Made by a program: the position numbers and the translations under genes. This document shows, piece after piece, positions 52,268 to 63,194 of a DNA stretch of 64,000 bases. Position 1 is the stretch's first letter. The number at the start of each line of letters is the position of its first letter. The DNA lies in NCBI GenBank assembly GCA_002005505.1, contig KV908682.1, positions 38,672-102,671 on the forward strand, written 5' to 3'. Source of the DNA: Botryococcus braunii. Its lineage: Eukaryota; Chlorophyta; Trebouxiophyceae. The notes under the pieces are model-generated. The model was not told the DNA's origin and made no database searches. It saw only the letters and a program-made list of their open reading frames with translations.

Positions 52268-54457
52268 CTAGACAACCTCTTGGGCATGTTCTATTAATCC
52301 TGCTTCTGGTTCCCATGAGTTTCGCTCAGGCCCGTAGCCTTCCCATTTTACCAAGTATTCTTTCTTCGGCGCATGGTGCGCAGCCTTCTTCTCTCGATGC
52401 ATCAAAATACACTCCACCTCGTATTCCCAATCACCATCAATCCAATCTGGCGGAGGTGAGGGAGCCACATTGACACCCTTATGATATGGCTTCAACAGCG
52501 ACACATGAAACACATTGTGAATGGTGTACTCATCAGGCAACTCCAGCCTATATGCAACAGCGCCAATCCTAGCCAAAATCTTGAATGGCCCAATGAAACG
52601 AGGCAAAAACTTCTTGGTGCCAGGATGCTTCCAACGAATATTCTTAGTGGACAAGAGTACTTCTTGCCCAACTTCATACTCAACATGTCTGCGCCCCTGG
52701 TTAGCATAAGTGCGCTGCCTATCTTGTGCCTCAATCAGGTTGCGCTTCGCTAACGCGAGATCATCATGCAACTTTATAGCAAATCTTTTAGCCGACGGAA
52801 AAGTGGTCCCAGAAATCACTGCAAAAGGCTCAATAGGATCCTCCCCATACACCAACCGGAATGGAGTTGTGCGAACGGATTCTTGATAAGCATTGTTATA
52901 AGCGAATTGTGCGGCTGGCACATGCACATCCCAATCATGTTGTGTAGGACTAACATAATGCCGCAACTTGTCTTCCACAATGCGATTCACACGCTCAGTT
53001 TGGCCATCAGTCTATGGATGATAAGCCGTTGAAAAGACAGACCTCGTGCCCAAAATTTTAAACAACGCTTTAGTGAAGGCACTCGTGAACACCGTTCCGC
53101 GATCAGTCAACACCTCTTTAGGCATACCGTGCAGCTTAAACACACGATCCACAAACACATCAGCAAGACCTTCAGCAGACAGCTGATCAGTTGTTGGGAT
53201 GAAATGCGCATATTTAGACAGTCTGTCCACAACCACAAGGATAGCATCATTCCCGTTCACCGTTTTGGGTAAGTCAGTAATAAAATCCATGGAGATGCTT
53301 TCCCACCTTCGTGAAGGAATTGGTAGAGGCTGCAGCAGACCAGCTGGCAGTGAGGTATCCACCTTGTTGCGCTGGCACGCATCGCAAACGCGAAGAAAAT
53401 CTTCAACACCTTCCCTCAGCTTCGGCCACCAAAAATACCGTTGTATTTTCTCCAACATTTTAGTCCGGCCCACATGGCCTGCCTGTGGCACTTCATGGTT
53501 TTCTTTGAGAATGGCTTCTTTGAGCTCTTTATCTTTACCATCTGCCATTTCGGGAACATACATTGCTTTTCCACGGAACCAGTAACCATCTTTAGCGACC
53601 AACTTCGCTCTTTGTCTTTTACGCCCATCCCTTAGAAGATGATCCTTCTCATACGCGGTCCGTATGCGGTGCAACCAGTCTTCCCCCTCGGGGCACCACA
53701 TGGTGAACCCATCCGGGCCCGCGTCGCCCGAGTCACTCGCTGCTCCAGGGACCACCCCACCTAATGGCGGGGCCGTACCGCCTCCAGTGGAACGCGCCTC
53801 CTTGCGCGTAAGTACAGCACACCTAATACGATGACCTATGCCGCGCCCCCCCATCGCGGCCCTATGCTGAACAGAGCCCCTAGGAGTGTGCACCAAAGAA
53901 CTAACGACGAACGCTGGATTCCTACTCAAAGGGTCCGCAACATTAGTACGACCGGGCTCATACTTCCACTCTATAGAGTACATCTGGAGCAACTCCGACC
54001 ACCTGGCTTGCCGAGGGCTCAAAACCGATTGGGACGGCAAAAACGTGTTTGCTGCATGATCAGTGACCACTTCAAAGGGTTTCCCAAGGAGATAACATCG
54101 CCAATCAGTCAATGCCATACACACTGCAGCCAACTCTTGCTCGGTGACATGATAATTTCTCTCAGCATCAGAACATTTCCGGCTCATATAGGCACATGGG
54201 CGTCCATTTTGCTCAAGCACAGCACCAACACCATTCTTTGAGGCATCACACACGACCCGAAACTTAGGCGCATCCGGGGAGAGATCAGGGATTGCCAACA
54301 CTGGGGCATTTGTGATGGCCCACTTCAACCCATCAAAGGCTTTTTGACATGCATCAGTCCACAGCCAAGGGACACCTTTTCGCAATAAGTGATTCAACGG
54401 GGCAGCAAGTTGACTATACCCTTGCACAAATTTCCGCGAAAAATTGCAGAGGCCCAA
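52268..54457 (-). pseudogene. TE-H RT connection, RNase H, integrase, chromodomain
   Basis: FLGLCNFSRKFVQGY-type connection, RNase H (VVCDASKNGVGAVLEQNG, NYHVTEQELAAVCMAL), HHCC finger (QAGHVGRTKMLEKIQRYFWWP, CDACQ) and integrase (SMDFITDLP, TDRGTVFTSAF). A TAG at 53012-53014 falls where the conserved [10 protein letters not shown] motif needs a glutamine. The same frame continues with TDGQTERVNRIVEDKLRHY and the chromodomain (YEVECILMHREKKAA, YLVKWEGYGPERNSWEP) to 52268. The single stop truncates integrase before its catalytic glutamate. Confidence 0.9.
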
Positions 54458-54470
54458 AAACTGTCGTACC

Positions 54471-56078
54471 TCAGTGGGCCGTCGTCGGTACGACCCACTT
54501 CATCACTGCTGCGACTTTATCCGGATCAATCTTGATTCCATGCTTCCCCACAATAAAGCCAAGATAGCGTAGTTCAGGCTGACAAAAAGAACACTTCTTT
54601 AGCTTCACAAACAATTTCTCTTCACGTAGGCGCTCGAACACTTTTTGCAAATGCTCTTTATGCTCTTCTTCGGTTCTAGAGAAGATCAAAACATTATCAA
54701 GGTACACTACCACAAAGCCTTCAGCCACAAAGTCATGGAATACGCGATTCATCATACGTTGAAAAGTAGCTGGGGCATTTGTCAAACCGAAGGGTAGAAC
54801 TTTGAACTCATAATGGCCAAAAGGGACACGGAAAGCAGTTTTGGGAACATCTTCCTCTTGCAAGCGAATTTGGTGATAGCCAGAGAGTAAATCAAGACTT
54901 GTAAAGCACACAGCACCTTGTAGTTTATCAAGCAACTCATCAATCCGCGGGAGAGGATAACGATCAGGGACAGTAATGCGGTTTAACGCACGATAGTCGA
55001 TAACCATACGCAACGTGTCATCCTTTTTCTTCACAAACAGAACAGGGCTGCTAAACGGACTGCAACTTGGTTGAATCAATCCCTGCTCAAGAAGTTCAGC
55101 AACCTGTCTCTGTGCTTCTTGCAACTCAGGCAAAGCTAAACGGTAACCAGGTCGGGATGGAGGAACATGTTCACTATACAATGGGATAGTGTGGAACAGA
55201 TGTCTGTCAGGAGGTAGGCCTTCTAATTTCTCAGAAAAGACATCACTGAACTCAGCACGAAGATGTTGACAAATGGGGTGATTCAATCCACTTTTATCAG
55301 AAGGGACATCGGCCTTGTTTGTAGGCCCAAAAGCAGGTTCGAACTCTTTAACATCATGATCATAATCGCTATGCCCTTCGTTACGTGCTTCGTTGCCCTC
55401 TTGCCTATCAACATGTTCATGCCCTTGCTCATCCGAGCGTGTCTCGTTATCATGCCCTTCATTCTTGCTTACCATGCCCACAAACACTGGACAGCCTTGC
55501 TTCATACAGCGCGCCAAATGCCTCGCAGAGATGACAGGGGACTTCTTTCTAGCGCTCTTAGCAGTAGCAGAAATGGACTTAACAATCACGCCTCGCCCTC
55601 TGTTCCAAAATGTACACGTATCTTCCGCTACATCAATCTTGGCCTTATAGCGCTTAAGGAAATCCATGCCCAACAAGACATCACAGTCACCAGCCAATTT
55701 TGGTAGCACATAGTAAGTATGCACACAAGGCAAAGACTTGAAAACTGTTCTCAACTTCACTTGATGCACCACTTTTGCAATGTCACCCGTGGCGACTTCC
55801 ACTTCCAATTCATCCACTTGTTGCGGGGTTATGTTCACTCGCTTAAGGAATTCTGCCGAGATGAATGAGAGTTCTCCCCCGGTATCAACTGCACAATCAG
55901 CGGTTGCCCCTGCAACCATACCGCGCAAGACCATTTGCGCTTCGGGGTGTTCTTTTCTCACCATTGATATACTGGGCCTCTTCTTGTCATACCACACTTC
56001 AAAAGACCACGGGGCCACAATTCTCTCTTCCCCATGCGCACTTTTCAAAGCTACACTTTCGTTGCGCCTCCCCTCCAT
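54471..56078 (-). pseudogene. TE-H protease and RT with YLDN active site
   Basis: The frame overlaps gag by about 28 nt in the -1 direction. The protease is CAVDTGGELSFISAEFL, DCDVLLGMDFLKRY. A histidine/glutamate-rich linker leads to [86 protein letters not shown]. The second catalytic aspartate of YLDD is asparagine, which should abolish polymerase activity. The frame breaks at about 54471-54490 after KVAAVMKWVVPT, a one-base shift before the connection region. Confidence 0.9.
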
Positions 56079-56597
56079 AATTCTCTCTTTAGGGGAGCAA
56101 CACTTACTGCCTTAGCAACTCGTTTGGGCAAAACAAAATAAGCGCCAATCTGACGGGCATTCTTTTTCAGGGCATTATACTCGGAGAGCACTTCATGGGC
56201 GTTTTGGGGCTTAAGCACGAACGCATACACATGACCATCTTGCAGGTTCACTTTGGGGATATCTTCACAAACAAGGATTTCAATTCCAGGTCCCCATTCC
56301 AAACAAACATGAGCAGCCACAAGTTTTGAGAAAGATAAGTCTTCATACCAGCCAAAGCGTCCACGCCCACGAGATGATCCACGCCCACTCGGTGCATTGC
56401 CGCGACCAGAATTTGGGGGACCGCCGTGATGTGCTGGGGCTTGGGGTACCTGCGCAGATCCTTGCGAGAACCCGGGAGTCATAGGGCACTCGGACTGTTT
56501 GTGGCCAGGGAGGCCACACCCATAACAAGTGAGCGGCATGGACTGGGATGGAAAAGACCCATGATGAAAACCGGGGACATGGCGATGATGCGAGCGA
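56051..56597 (-). CDS. TE-H Gag C-terminus with zinc knuckle
   Basis: Continues the Gag frame from 62488 once TE-I is removed (RGFDRGDR/SHHRHVPGF). It contains the zinc knuckle CYGCGLPGHKQSECP, a glycine/arginine-rich stretch (GRGSSRGRGRFG), then LVAAHVCLEWGPGIEILVCED and ALKKNARQIGAYFVLPKRVAK before stopping in the overlap with the protease frame. Sequence upstream of 56597 in the same frame is TE-I LTR and not native. Confidence 0.85.
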
Positions 56598-56767
56598 TGT
56601 AACGTACTTCCGGATACGTCCACCCGTCGGATACGGGTCTCACGTGGTCTTCGACCACGAGGGTGCATACGACTCGGTATGCACCTGTGTGAGGTCATTC
56701 TCACACGAGCCTTTGTCTTAGATCTTGCATCTAGCCTTTGTCTTCGTGAATTTCCTAGATCATTACA
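56598..56767 (+). repeat. TE-I 5' LTR (170 bp) with three hairpins
   Basis: TGTAACG to CATTACA. It contains CGTGGTC-TTC-GACCACG, GGTGCATAC-6 nt-GTATGCACC and GTGTGAG-6 nt-CTCACAC in a row. It is very short for a Gypsy LTR. Confidence 0.96.
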
Positions 56768-56774
56768 TTTGTTT

Positions 56775-56785
56775 TGGTATCGGCG
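56775..56785 (+). other. TE-I primer-binding site
   Basis: TGGTATCGGCG, seven bases after the LTR and the same core as in TE-G and TE-H. Confidence 0.75.
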
Positions 56786-56820
56786 AAAATCTATTCTCTG
56801 TACTTTGTCCGTGCTCCACT

Positions 56821-58299
56821 ATGGCCGAGCTCGTTTTGCCTCGCGAGTCTACAATCGAATTCATCTTGACGAACGAGCCATCTTTCACGAAATCGGAATA
56901 TGTGCCTACATCAACTCTCGCGACTGTACCAGATTTTCTTCGGAAGGAATTCCGTGTACCTGTGGTTGCGGGGACGAGTTCGTCTACGGCTTTTTGGTTG
57001 TGCGTGCAGGAATACGAAACCTATGATGATCTTTCTGTTGTCATATCTGATGTACAGGCAAAACTCTCAGAGGCCACTGCCTCTCTCCGTCAGCGCCACG
57101 CCTCCTGGCTGGCTGCTCACGCGAGCTCCTACATGGTCGCACCCACGGCCTTTGGCGCAAACACAGCGTTTGCCGCCCATCAAATTGCCATAAGGGACCT
57201 CCAGTCCGCAACGAACACTTATTGGGATTATAAGTTTCTGTTGCGTGACTTGGAGGGGCCAATTCCCTCCTACGCAGGGGACCTCACGGTGGCGCTTGAA
57301 ACCCATCGTGAAGAAACCAATGCCCGGCTTACGGTAGTCGAGGGCGACGTCCGATCCATGAAGGACACCCTCTCAGAGCTCCGCGACTTGTTGCTGAAGG
57401 GTACGCCTCCGCTTACCCCGACTACCGAGCTTCCTCTCAATCCGGAATTCCCTCTCGATTACGACCAAATCAATCGGAGTTCCTTCCCTTCCAAGCCTAT
57501 TCGTGTTCCACCACCCAAATTCGATGGGTCCAAGGAAGGTACCAAGGTCACCACCTGGTTTGAGCAATTTGACGACTATGCCTCTCTCATGCACATTGCA
57601 CCGGGTGACTTAGTCGCAAATGCTTCACTTTGCTTGTCGGGACGTGCAGCCGAGCAATGGGCCTTAATGAAAAAGTCTCTCACTCAGCGGGGACGTGATC
57701 CTAGGGACTTTTCCACCTTCAAAACTGAAATGCTTGCTCAGTTTGTGGAGGGTAAGGTCGAACACACTGTTCGAGTTCGTCTCGCACGCTTACGACACAT
57801 TCACTCTGTTGCTTCCTATCATGCAGCTTTCAGAGCAATCATGGTAGAGGCAGTTCAACACCCCATCTCGGGGCCAGAGGCTTGCTCAGCTTTTCGCAAT
57901 GGTCTCAAGCCAGCTGTCTACCAGTTGGTCATGAGGGATGCCATGGCCAAGGATGAGTTCGAGCACCTTGACGTGGTGGTCAAGGCTGCCAAGGAAGCTG
58001 AGGATCTTCTCACTGTCCTTGCAGGGGGCTCTCACACTGACCACCGCAAGGAGGGTGGTTCACGTGCGGACAAGCGTGTCGCGCCACCCTTGGCCACCAA
58101 GCCTGCTAAGAAGCCTGCCCTCAACCTGCCTCCCAAGGCACTCGCTGAGGAGGTGGCCAAGTGGGCCAAGAAGGGCCTCGCTGAAGCCCTCTTCCACAGG
58201 CGCAACTCTGACGGGCGCTGCATCAATTGCGGCGTCCACGAGCACGACACCGCGTCTTGCCCGCATCCTAACGTTGTCTTGCCACCTGCTAAACGCTGA
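56821..58299 (+). CDS. TE-I Gag (492 aa)
   Basis: ATG at 56821 (MAELVLPRESTIEF); the open stretch before it lies in the leader. A helical N-terminal half with a heptad-like segment (HREETNARLTVVEGDVRSMK, then DTLSELRDLL) is followed by the retrotransposon gag core (PPPKFDGSKEGTKVTTWFEQ, CLSGRAAEQWALMK, MLAQFVEGKVEHTVRVRLAR). After a basic linker (KPAKKPALNLPPKA) comes the zinc knuckle CINCGVHEHDTASCP. It ends LPPAKR then UGA at 58297. The frame stays open past the UGA into protease. It should form the particle and package RNA. Confidence 0.92.
   Translation: MAELVLPRESTIEFILTNEPSFTKSEYVPTSTLATVPDFLRKEFRVPVVAGTSSSTAFWLCVQEYETYDDLSVVISDVQAKLSEATASLRQRHASWLAAHASSYMVAPTAFGANTAFAAHQIAIRDLQSATNTYWDYKFLLRDLEGPIPSYAGDLTVALETHREETNARLTVVEGDVRSMKDTLSELRDLLLKGTPPLTPTTELPLNPEFPLDYDQINRSSFPSKPIRVPPPKFDGSKEGTKVTTWFEQFDDYASLMHIAPGDLVANASLCLSGRAAEQWALMKKSLTQRGRDPRDFSTFKTEMLAQFVEGKVEHTVRVRLARLRHIHSVASYHAAFRAIMVEAVQHPISGPEACSAFRNGLKPAVYQLVMRDAMAKDEFEHLDVVVKAAKEAEDLLTVLAGGSHTDHRKEGGSRADKRVAPPLATKPAKKPALNLPPKALAEEVAKWAKKGLAEALFHRRNSDGRCINCGVHEHDTASCPHPNVVLPPAKR
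58288..58299 (+). promoter_or_regulatory. Candidate UGA readthrough site, gag/pro
   Basis: GCTAAACGCTGA: the same 12 nt ends both Gag and protease. Only single UGA codons separate the three frames, which suggests programmed readthrough. Next base is A. Confidence 0.6.
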
Positions 58300-58908
58300 A
58301 GGTCTGGGCCTTCAGTCTCTCCTGCACCTCCTGCAGATGTAGCTGGAATAAGTCCGGTTCCTCCTACGCCCAATTCACACTCAGATGAATTGCCTGCACC
58401 ACCACTTCTAGCTGCCCATGCTTTTCATCCAGACCCTGCTGTACAAGACCTCACCATGGTCTTTGCTGGGCAGGTGTTGGACCAGCATGGCCACATCCTC
58501 TTCGACTCCGGAGCGGCGTGTAACGTCATCAGCTCCGCCTTCGTGAAGAAGCATGCATTGGAAGTGTCCCCACGGGGAAACGTGCACCCACAGCTACAAC
58601 TAGCCAATGGGACGCGCGTCAACCATATGGGCCAAGTCACAGTGTCCGTTACCGTCCAGGGTCAACGTTTCACAAGGGTTCCTTGTGTTGTGTTAGACTT
58701 AGCTATGGATTGGACTCTTATCTTGGGCAACCCGTGGTTACGTCGTTGTCGTGCTCAGTTGGACTTCGATGAGCTGACCATCAGAGGTTACACGAACAAA
58801 GCAAAGCCATTTGTTTTACGGTGTGCACCTTTGGACAAGCCTTGCCCTGGCAGCTGGTGTCAGGATACTAAGGTGTTGGTCATCTCTGCAGTGAAGGCTA
58901 AACGCTGA
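58300..58908 (+). CDS. TE-I aspartic protease
   Basis: Same frame as gag, open from the codon after the UGA. A proline/serine-rich linker (PSVSPAPPADVAGISPVPPT) precedes the protease core: HILFDSGAACNVISSAFVKK (catalytic DSG), QLANGTRVNHMGQVTVSV and LAMDWTLILGNPWLRR. It ends VKAKR then UGA at 58906 in the same 12-nt context as the gag stop. An internal ATG at 58390 exists, but readthrough from gag is more likely than fresh initiation. Confidence 0.88.
   Translation, partial: RSGPSVSPAPPADVAGISPVPPTPNSHSDELPAPPLLAAHAFHPDPAVQDLTMVFAGQVLDQHGHILFDSGAACNVISSAFVKKHALEVSPRGNVHPQLQLANGTRVNHMGQVTVSVTVQGQRFTRVPCVVLDLAMDWTLILGNPWLRRCRAQLDFDELTIRGYTNKAKPFVLRCAPLDKPCPGSWCQDTKVLVISAVKAKR
58897..58908 (+). 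promoter_or_regulatory. Candidate UGA readthrough site, pro/pol
   Basis: GCTAAACGCTGA again, with next base G. The pol frame is open from 58909 with no frame change. Confidence 0.6.
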
Positions 58909-58965
58909 GTCCGTTCAGGATGTAAGTCTTTCCTTTCCACTGTAACCAAAGTCGACGAGTCTGCC

Positions 58966-61920
58966 ATGTCTGGACCATCCCTGGTCGATGATATACTCAA
59001 GGGGTATGCTGATGTCTTTCCGGACGAGGTACCTGGGTTACCCCCAGACCGTCCTGGAATCTCTCACACAATCCCTCTGATTGATCCACATGGCAAACCT
59101 CCTTCTCGACCACTCTACCGTCTCTCTCGCGCTGAATTCCTTGAAGCCGAGAGACAGACCAAACTGCTTTTGGAAAAGGGATCCATAGAGCCCTCCACGT
59201 CACCATATGGAGCACCTATCCTCTTTGTCCAAAAGAAAGACGGGAGCTTGCGCATGGTCATCGACTATCGCGCACTTAACAAACTCACTGTCAAGAACAA
59301 GTACCCTATGCCACGCATAGATGATACTCTTGACCAACTCCAAGGCTCCACTGTCTTCACCAGTCTGGATCTCACCTCTGGGTACCACCAGATCCGGATC
59401 ACTGAGGAGGATGTTCCGAAAACTGCTTTCAGGACTCCTATGGGCTTGTATCAATGGAAAGTCTTACCCTTCGGTCTCACCAATGCACCAGCCACTTTCC
59501 AAACTGCTATGAATACAATCTTCCGCCCATACCTCCACAGGTTTGTCTTGGTTTACTTGGATGACATCCTCATCTATAGTAAAACCCCTGAGGAGCATCG
59601 TGAACACCTCCAAAAGGTTCTGGACCTTTTGCGAGAGCATCAGCTCTATGCCAATCTCAAGAAATGCTCCTTCGCCCAGCCCGAAGTCACGTACTTGGGT
59701 CATGTGGTGTCTGCGGATGGAATCAAAGTGGATCCCCGTAAGACAGCTGCCGTAGCTGATTTTCCTACTCCTAGGAATCTCAGTCACCTACGGTCCTTCC
59801 TGGGCTTAGCCACCTACTTCCGCAAGTTCATTCGTAACTTTGCGATGCTGGCTTCCCCTCTCCACCGCCTTTCTCGTAAAGGTGTGGCTTGGGTCTGGTC
59901 TCCTGCTTGCGCTGCTGCTTTCCAAGCAATCAAGCAAGCCTTGACCACTGCTCCCTGCTTAGCTTTCCCTGATTTCTCTCAACCATTTGAAGTGCACACT
60001 GATGCCTCCCTTCATGGGCTCGGGGCCGTGCTCTATCAAAATGGTCGTCCAGTGGCCTTCGAAAGCCGAGGTCTTACACCTGCGGAAATCAACTATGCCA
60101 CTGGGGAACAAGAGCTCCTGGCTGTGGTGCACGCCCTCACTGTCTGGCGCTGCTACCTTGAAGGTGCTCCTGAGTTCCGGGTCGTCACAGACCACAAAGC
60201 CATCACCTACTTGGACTCGCTTCCTACCCTTAGCCGACGTCAAACACGTTGGGCTGAGTTCCTTTCCAGGTTCCACTTCCGTTGGGATCACGTTGCTGGC
60301 AAGTCCAATGTGGTAGCTGATGCCCTCAGTCGTCACCCTGCCCTCGGCAGTGATTACACTCCACCGTGTGGCTTTGTCAATGCCATTGTGGCATCTGGGG
60401 TCTTAGCACCCCCTGACTCTCCCTGTCTACCGAGTCCATCCCTATCTGCCGTCCTCCGTTCCGGTGTGACTTCAGGGGGGGGAGAGCCCACGAGCCTGTC
60501 ATGGAAAGACAAGTTCGTGCAAGGTTATTCTGTGGACCCATGGTTCCAGGATGCTGACAACTTGAAGGGTCTCCTCTCACACGAGGGTCTCTTCCTACAC
60601 GACGGCAAAGTTGCCGTACCCGATGCATTTGGGTTGCGAACCCTTCTCCTTAAGGAAATGCATGACAGCCCTTACGCTGGACACCAAGGTGTTCGGAAGA
60701 CCCTGAAGCTCATAACCCGCCATTACTGGTGGCCTTCTATGACTCAGGAAGTGGAGAGGTATGTCACCACATGCCATCTGTGCCAAAAGAACAAAGCCAG
60801 GAACCTCAAACCAGCTGGTCTCCTGCAACCTCTGGGCTTACCCTTGGCTCCTTGGCATACAGTCACGATGGACTTCATCAAGCAACTACCGTCCACAGAG
60901 CGCGGCCACGATGCCATCTTCGTCATCGTGGACAAACTCTCCAAGATGGTCCATCTGGTGCCAACCACGTCGCGAGCGACAGCGGAGCAAACGGCACGCC
61001 TGTACGTTGACAACGTATGGAAGTTGCATGGGGTCCCCCAAGTGATAGTGTCTGACAGAGATCCACTCTTCACCAGCCACTTCACCAAGGCTTTGTGCGA
61101 GATACTCGGTACCAAACAGGCCATGTCCACTGCCTACCACCCTCAAACGGATGGTCAGACAGAAAGGACCAACCGGGTACTGGAAGACATGCTACGCATG
61201 TACGTGTCGTCCAGCCAAACTGACTGGGACACCAAGTTGTCCTGCGCCGAGTTTGCTATCAACAACGCAGACCATGAAAGCACAGGAACTACTCCATTCA
61301 TGCTCAACTACGGGCATCATCCATACCTCCCAGCCACGCTCCTACCCAACCTACGGGTTCCGAGCGCAGCCGGCTTCGTTCAGCGCATGCAGCGTTTGAT
61401 CAATGAAGCTCGGATGGTACACCGAGTAGCCACCAACCGACAAGCACAGGCAGCCAACACAAAACGTAGGGATCTCCAGTTCTCACCAGGGGATTGGGTC
61501 CTTCTGTCCTCCAAGGACCTACGTTTTAAGCAAGGCACTCCAAAACTCCTCCCTCGCTGGGTAGGTCCATTCCAAGTCCACAAGCGCATTGGCAAACAAG
61601 CTTATGAGCTAGTTCTGCCTGCACGCTGGAGAATACATGATGTCTTTCATGTATCCAAGTTGGAACCCTACCGTAGGGATGGATCAGTTCAACCACCGCC
61701 TCCAGCGGAACTTCTCCTTGGAGAAGAGGAATACGAGGTGGACTCCATCGTAGCCCACCGTCGTGTCAATTCTCGAAATCCCGCCAAGTACGAGTACCTC
61801 GTCCAGTGGACAGGTCACTCTCCGGAACACAATACTTGGGAACCACAAGGGAATTTGACCAATGCTCCTGAAGTGCTCAAGAGGTACTGGGACACAGTCG
61901 GTCGCAACGCACCGACATAG
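58966..61920 (+). CDS. TE-I Pol: RT, RNase H, integrase, chromodomain (984 aa from the first ATG)
   Basis: Open from 58909; first ATG at 58966. RT has [65 protein letters not shown] and [16 protein letters not shown] (YLDD at about residue 197). RNase H has [18 protein letters not shown] (about 344), [16 protein letters not shown] and TDHKAITYL. The integrase finger has [18 protein letters not shown] with CHLCQ (about 570-607). The DDE core has [20 protein letters not shown] and [19 protein letters not shown] (about 634-740). The chromodomain is [33 protein letters not shown] (about 920-975). All catalytic motifs are intact and no frame is broken, so this is a plausible autonomous Pol. Confidence 0.96.
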   Translation: MSGPSLVDDILKGYADVFPDEVPGLPPDRPGISHTIPLIDPHGKPPSRPLYRLSRAEFLEAERQTKLLLEKGSIEPSTSPYGAPILFVQKKDGSLRMVIDYRALNKLTVKNKYPMPRIDDTLDQLQGSTVFTSLDLTSGYHQIRITEEDVPKTAFRTPMGLYQWKVLPFGLTNAPATFQTAMNTIFRPYLHRFVLVYLDDILIYSKTPEEHREHLQKVLDLLREHQLYANLKKCSFAQPEVTYLGHVVSADGIKVDPRKTAAVADFPTPRNLSHLRSFLGLATYFRKFIRNFAMLASPLHRLSRKGVAWVWSPACAAAFQAIKQALTTAPCLAFPDFSQPFEVHTDASLHGLGAVLYQNGRPVAFESRGLTPAEINYATGEQELLAVVHALTVWRCYLEGAPEFRVVTDHKAITYLDSLPTLSRRQTRWAEFLSRFHFRWDHVAGKSNVVADALSRHPALGSDYTPPCGFVNAIVASGVLAPPDSPCLPSPSLSAVLRSGVTSGGGEPTSLSWKDKFVQGYSVDPWFQDADNLKGLLSHEGLFLHDGKVAVPDAFGLRTLLLKEMHDSPYAGHQGVRKTLKLITRHYWWPSMTQEVERYVTTCHLCQKNKARNLKPAGLLQPLGLPLAPWHTVTMDFIKQLPSTERGHDAIFVIVDKLSKMVHLVPTTSRATAEQTARLYVDNVWKLHGVPQVIVSDRDPLFTSHFTKALCEILGTKQAMSTAYHPQTDGQTERTNRVLEDMLRMYVSSSQTDWDTKLSCAEFAINNADHESTGTTPFMLNYGHHPYLPATLLPNLRVPSAAGFVQRMQRLINEARMVHRVATNRQAQAANTKRRDLQFSPGDWVLLSSKDLRFKQGTPKLLPRWVGPFQVHKRIGKQAYELVLPARWRIHDVFHVSKLEPYRRDGSVQPPPPAELLLGEEEYEVDSIVAHRRVNSRNPAKYEYLVQWTGHSPEHNTWEPQGNLTNAPEVLKRYWDTVGRNAPT

Positions 61921-62312
61921 GAGGTTCACCAGCGGCCTTGAGCCCCCGCGCCTGCGGGAGGGTCGTGGTTATTTAGCCGCATACTCGAGTGCACCGAGTA
62001 TCCTTCCGACTTGCAGGTCAAGTGCTAGCCTTCCTACGCCCACTCCCTCGGGTCCCAGCATAAGCTGTGTCTTACCGCTGTAGTGACTTAGCTCTTCGAA
62101 TCAGTGGCGTTTGGCCTGTGGCCGGCGTTACCCCGTTCACTGCGGGCTTATTACTCAGTACACCCAAGGCAAGTTCGAACCCAAGTCCTCGGGCTTGGTG
62201 TCTTCGGGTCGTCGCTCATCAGCTCACCATCTTGTGGATGTGTTACAGTGAGCCTTCCACACTCACCCTTTGTTAGCCTCCCAGGAGCTCGGCTAGCTAA
62301 GAGGGGGAGAAA
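61921..62312 (+). other. TE-I 3' untranslated region and PPT
   Basis: No gene. The purine run AGAGGGGGAGAAA (about 62300-62312) abuts the 3' LTR. Confidence 0.75.
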
Positions 62313-62482
62313 TGTAACGTACTTCCGGATACGTCCACCCGTCGGATACGGGTCTCACGTGGTCTTCGACCACGAGGGTGCATACGACTCGGTATGCACC
62401 TGTGTGAGGTCATTCTCACACGAGCCTTTGTCTTAGATCTTGCATCTAGCCTTTGTCTTCGTGAATTTCCTAGATCATTACA
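62313..62482 (+). repeat. TE-I 3' LTR (170 bp)
   Basis: Looks identical to 56598-56767 over its full length, including the three hairpins. TSD AGCGA follows at 62483. Confidence 0.96.
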
Positions 62483-62487
62483 AGCGA

Positions 62488-63194
62488 TCACCGCGATCAA
62501 AACCGCGACCACGAGCACGAAACCCACGAGCCTTAAACACACCGCGCGGACGACCAAACCCACGATCGAAACGACCAAACCCACGATAAGCATGGTGATT
62601 CGACGGAAACATATCGGAACCGCGCGAACGAAACCCTTCAGCGACAGTATCATCGAGCCCATGAGCGATCTGGTAGAGCTCCATATACGAATCGAAAGCA
62701 CGACCAGTTTTGTGGTTAATTCGACACTGAGAATGCAACGATGCACGCAACCCATTCAGAAAATTCGTAACCTTCTCATTCTCCGTGACCTCCCCACCAG
62801 GCATGGAATTCAGGTCGGCAAGAGCGGAGTTAAACGCCAAGGCATACTCCTGAACAGACTTCGAACCTTGACGAACCCCCTGCCAGTGGCGGCGGGCCTC
62901 CGTCACCCCTACATTCTTGTCATAAAAATCAAACAGGAATTGCTGAAAATCTTCGAAAGTAGGGGAAGGATGGGTTACGACATACGAGGACCAGTGACCC
63001 TGAATGCTTGTAGAGAGAAATGAGACGCCAACGCGAAGCTTTTGCTGGTCATCGTTGATTCCCTGTGCCTCAACATAATTCTTAACAATAGCAACCCAGT
63101 GCCTAGTGTTATTTCCCGTGAACACCGGCGGCTTGCCTAACGCATTAGACGGAAGCTTGTGCGACACCGCAGGATCACGAGCAACCTCCGTCAT
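62488..63194 (-). CDS. TE-H Gag core
   Basis: ATG at 63192-63194 overlaps the stop of the preceding small ORF (ATGA). Gag core: KPPVFTGNNTRHWVAIVKNYV, GHWSSYVVTHPSPTFEDFQQF, GVRQGSKSVQEYALAFNSAL and EKVTNFLNGLRASLHSQC. It ends in an arginine/glycine-rich stretch of repeated GFGR/RGFGRP units cut by TE-I. The frame continues at 56597 with the zinc knuckle. Reading past 62488 toward 62478 is TE-I sequence. Confidence 0.85.

Larger units (their letters stand above)
56598..62482 (+). mobile_element. TE-I: intact-looking Gypsy chromovirus with two internal UGA codons
   Basis: 170-bp LTRs (56598-56767, 62313-62482) that look identical. TSD is AGCGA (56593-56597, 62483-62487). PBS, gag, pro, pol with chromodomain and PPT are all present in 5.9 kb. 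Gag, pro and pol share one frame from 56821 to 61920, interrupted only by UGA at 58297 and 58906. Confidence 0.97.
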
